Shown: positions 4,975 through 5,823 of the stretch, one piece after another
Layout: the number at the start of each line of letters is the position of its first letter
How positions within the stretch are numbered: the stretch's first letter is position 1
Assembly: GCA_003501375.1 (NCBI GenBank)
Contig: DNPO01000098.1
Span: 1,708 to 7,530 of the forward strand
Length of the DNA: 5,823 bases
Source of the DNA: Candidatus Sumerlaeota bacterium
Lineage (GTDB): Bacteria > Sumerlaeota > Sumerlaeia > UBA8349
Direction of reading: 5' to 3'
Notes under the pieces: generated by a model
What the model was told of the DNA's origin: nothing
Database searches by the model: none
What the model saw: only the letters and a program-made list of their open reading frames with translations
Translations under genes and position numbers: made by a program

Positions 4975-5823
4975 CTACGGTTCCTTGGTCTCCACGCCCT
5001 TGACGGGCAGGTGACGCGTCAGTTCGTAGCGGTTAAACGCATTCAGGAACGCCTTGGCGCTTGCCATTACCACATCCGTGCTGGTGCCCGTCCCTTTGAC
5101 CTCCAAGTTATCAACCACCATACGCACATTCACGCGCCCCATCGCATCACCGCCACCCGTGACGGCCTCAATCAGGTATTCTTCCAGTTTCGGGGTGAGA
5201 CCAATGGCCTGACTCATGGCCTGCAAAATGGCATCCACCGGGCCATCGCCATGCGACGCTTGCAGAATTTCCTCTTCGCCCTTGTGGATTTTCAATGTGG
5301 CAGAAGGAATCGTAGAAGTGCCGCTGACCACATGGCAATAATCCAACTTGTAAACCTCCGGCACGCGTGATGCCTGCTCCTGCACAATCGCCAGGATGTC
5401 GTCATCGTAAATGTGTTTCTTCACATCGCACATAGCCTTGAAGTGTTCAAACGCCTTGTTGAGTTCCTCATCGCTCAAGCCATCAAAGCCCAACTCGGCC
5501 AGTTTTGAACGGAACGCATTACGCCCGCTGTGCTTGCCCATGATCAGATTATCGCCCTTCCACCCCACGGTGTCGGCGGTAAAAATTTCGTAGGTAGAGC
5601 GATCTTTTAACACACCATCCTGGTGAATGCCGGACTCATGCGCAAAAGCGTTACCGCCCACCACGGCCTTGTTGCGCTGCACGCGCATACCGGTGATGCG
5701 ACTCACCAGTTTGGACGTGCGGTAAATCTCCGGCGTTACAATGCTTGTTTCCACGCCGTAGTAATCTTTGCGTATCCGCATGTTCATCACCACTTCTTCC
5801 AGCGCCGCGTTGCCTGCACGCTC
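4975..5823 (-). CDS. leuA: 2-isopropylmalate synthase, C-terminal part (gene runs off the right edge)
   Basis: The minus-strand frame is open from the right edge to a TAG at 4975-4977 and gives the last 282 residues. LeuA condenses acetyl-CoA with 2-oxoisovalerate to make 2-isopropylmalate, the first committed step of leucine synthesis, in the cytoplasm. The fragment begins in the end of the catalytic barrel at ERAGNAALEE, whose Asn is the metal-ligand asparagine of the family's GERAGN motif. It continues with RITGMRVQRNKAVVG, AFAHESGIHQDGVLKDRSTY and MGKHSGRNAF of the linker subdomains. The C-terminal leucine-binding regulatory (LeuA dimer) domain runs from about residue 165 to the end and includes SHGDGPVDAILQA, the glycine cluster VTGGGDAMG and TGTSTDVVMASAKAFLNA. 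Retention of the regulatory domain points to a leucine-inhibited type I enzyme. Citramalate and homocitrate synthases are relatives, but the HESGIHQDG and KHSGRNAF segments fit LeuA best. Roughly the first 230 or so residues lie outside the window, as does the promoter. It shares a terminator with the convergent TM2 gene. Confidence 0.95.
   Translation of the reverse strand, partial: ERAGNAALEEVVMNMRIRKDYYGVETSIVTPEIYRTSKLVSRITGMRVQRNKAVVGGNAFAHESGIHQDGVLKDRSTYEIFTADTVGWKGDNLIMGKHSGRNAFRSKLAELGFDGLSDEELNKAFEHFKAMCDVKKHIYDDDILAIVQEQASRVPEVYKLDYCHVVSGTSTIPSATLKIHKGEEEILQASHGDGPVDAILQAMSQAIGLTPKLEEYLIEAVTGGGDAMGRVNVRMVVDNLEVKGTGTSTDVVMASAKAFLNAFNRYELTRHLPVKGVETKEP

Overview
The window is a chromosomal segment from a Gram-negative-type bacterium. 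Every gene runs on the minus strand except one small membrane-protein gene. Base composition looks moderate (about half G+C by eye). The combination of a phytochrome-type histidine kinase, an Rcp1-like regulator, a REC-kinase fusion and a type I leuA is common in environmental Verrucomicrobiota and other PVC relatives and in some Proteobacteria. I cannot fix the phylum from these genes alone.

Left three quarters (4333 down to 1, minus strand): a tightly packed four-gene signalling operon. In transcription order it contains (1) a membrane PAS histidine kinase with a periplasmic helical sensor, (2) a single-domain response regulator of the Rcp1 type, (3) a cytoplasmic protein with an N-terminal receiver fused to a histidine kinase, and (4) a membrane GAF histidine kinase whose gene leaves the window at its H-box. 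Genes 1/2 overlap by one base (TAATG), genes 2/3 by four bases (ATGA), and genes 3/4 are 16 bp apart, so they are almost certainly co-transcribed and translationally coupled. None of the visible parts has a DNA-binding or cyclic-di-GMP output domain. The set looks like a multistep phosphorelay or a protein-protein signalling module.

Middle (4334-4641): a divergent intergenic region. It carries a near-consensus sigma70-like promoter for the kinase operon (TTGACA-N18-CATAAT, minus strand), with a perfect 6+6 bp inverted repeat in its spacer. A second sigma70-like promoter on the plus strand (TTGACA-N17-TATACG) drives an 80-residue TM2-domain membrane protein at 4642-4884.

Right (4905-5823): a strong compound hairpin with A and T tracts on its two sides serves as a bidirectional terminator between the TM2 gene and the convergent leuA. 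The leuA gene (2-isopropylmalate synthase, leucine biosynthesis) is represented by its C-terminal 282 residues and runs off the right edge.

No RNA genes, CRISPR arrays, insertion sequences or attachment sites were seen. The most notable content is the output-less four-component kinase/receiver operon and the possible operator inside its promoter.
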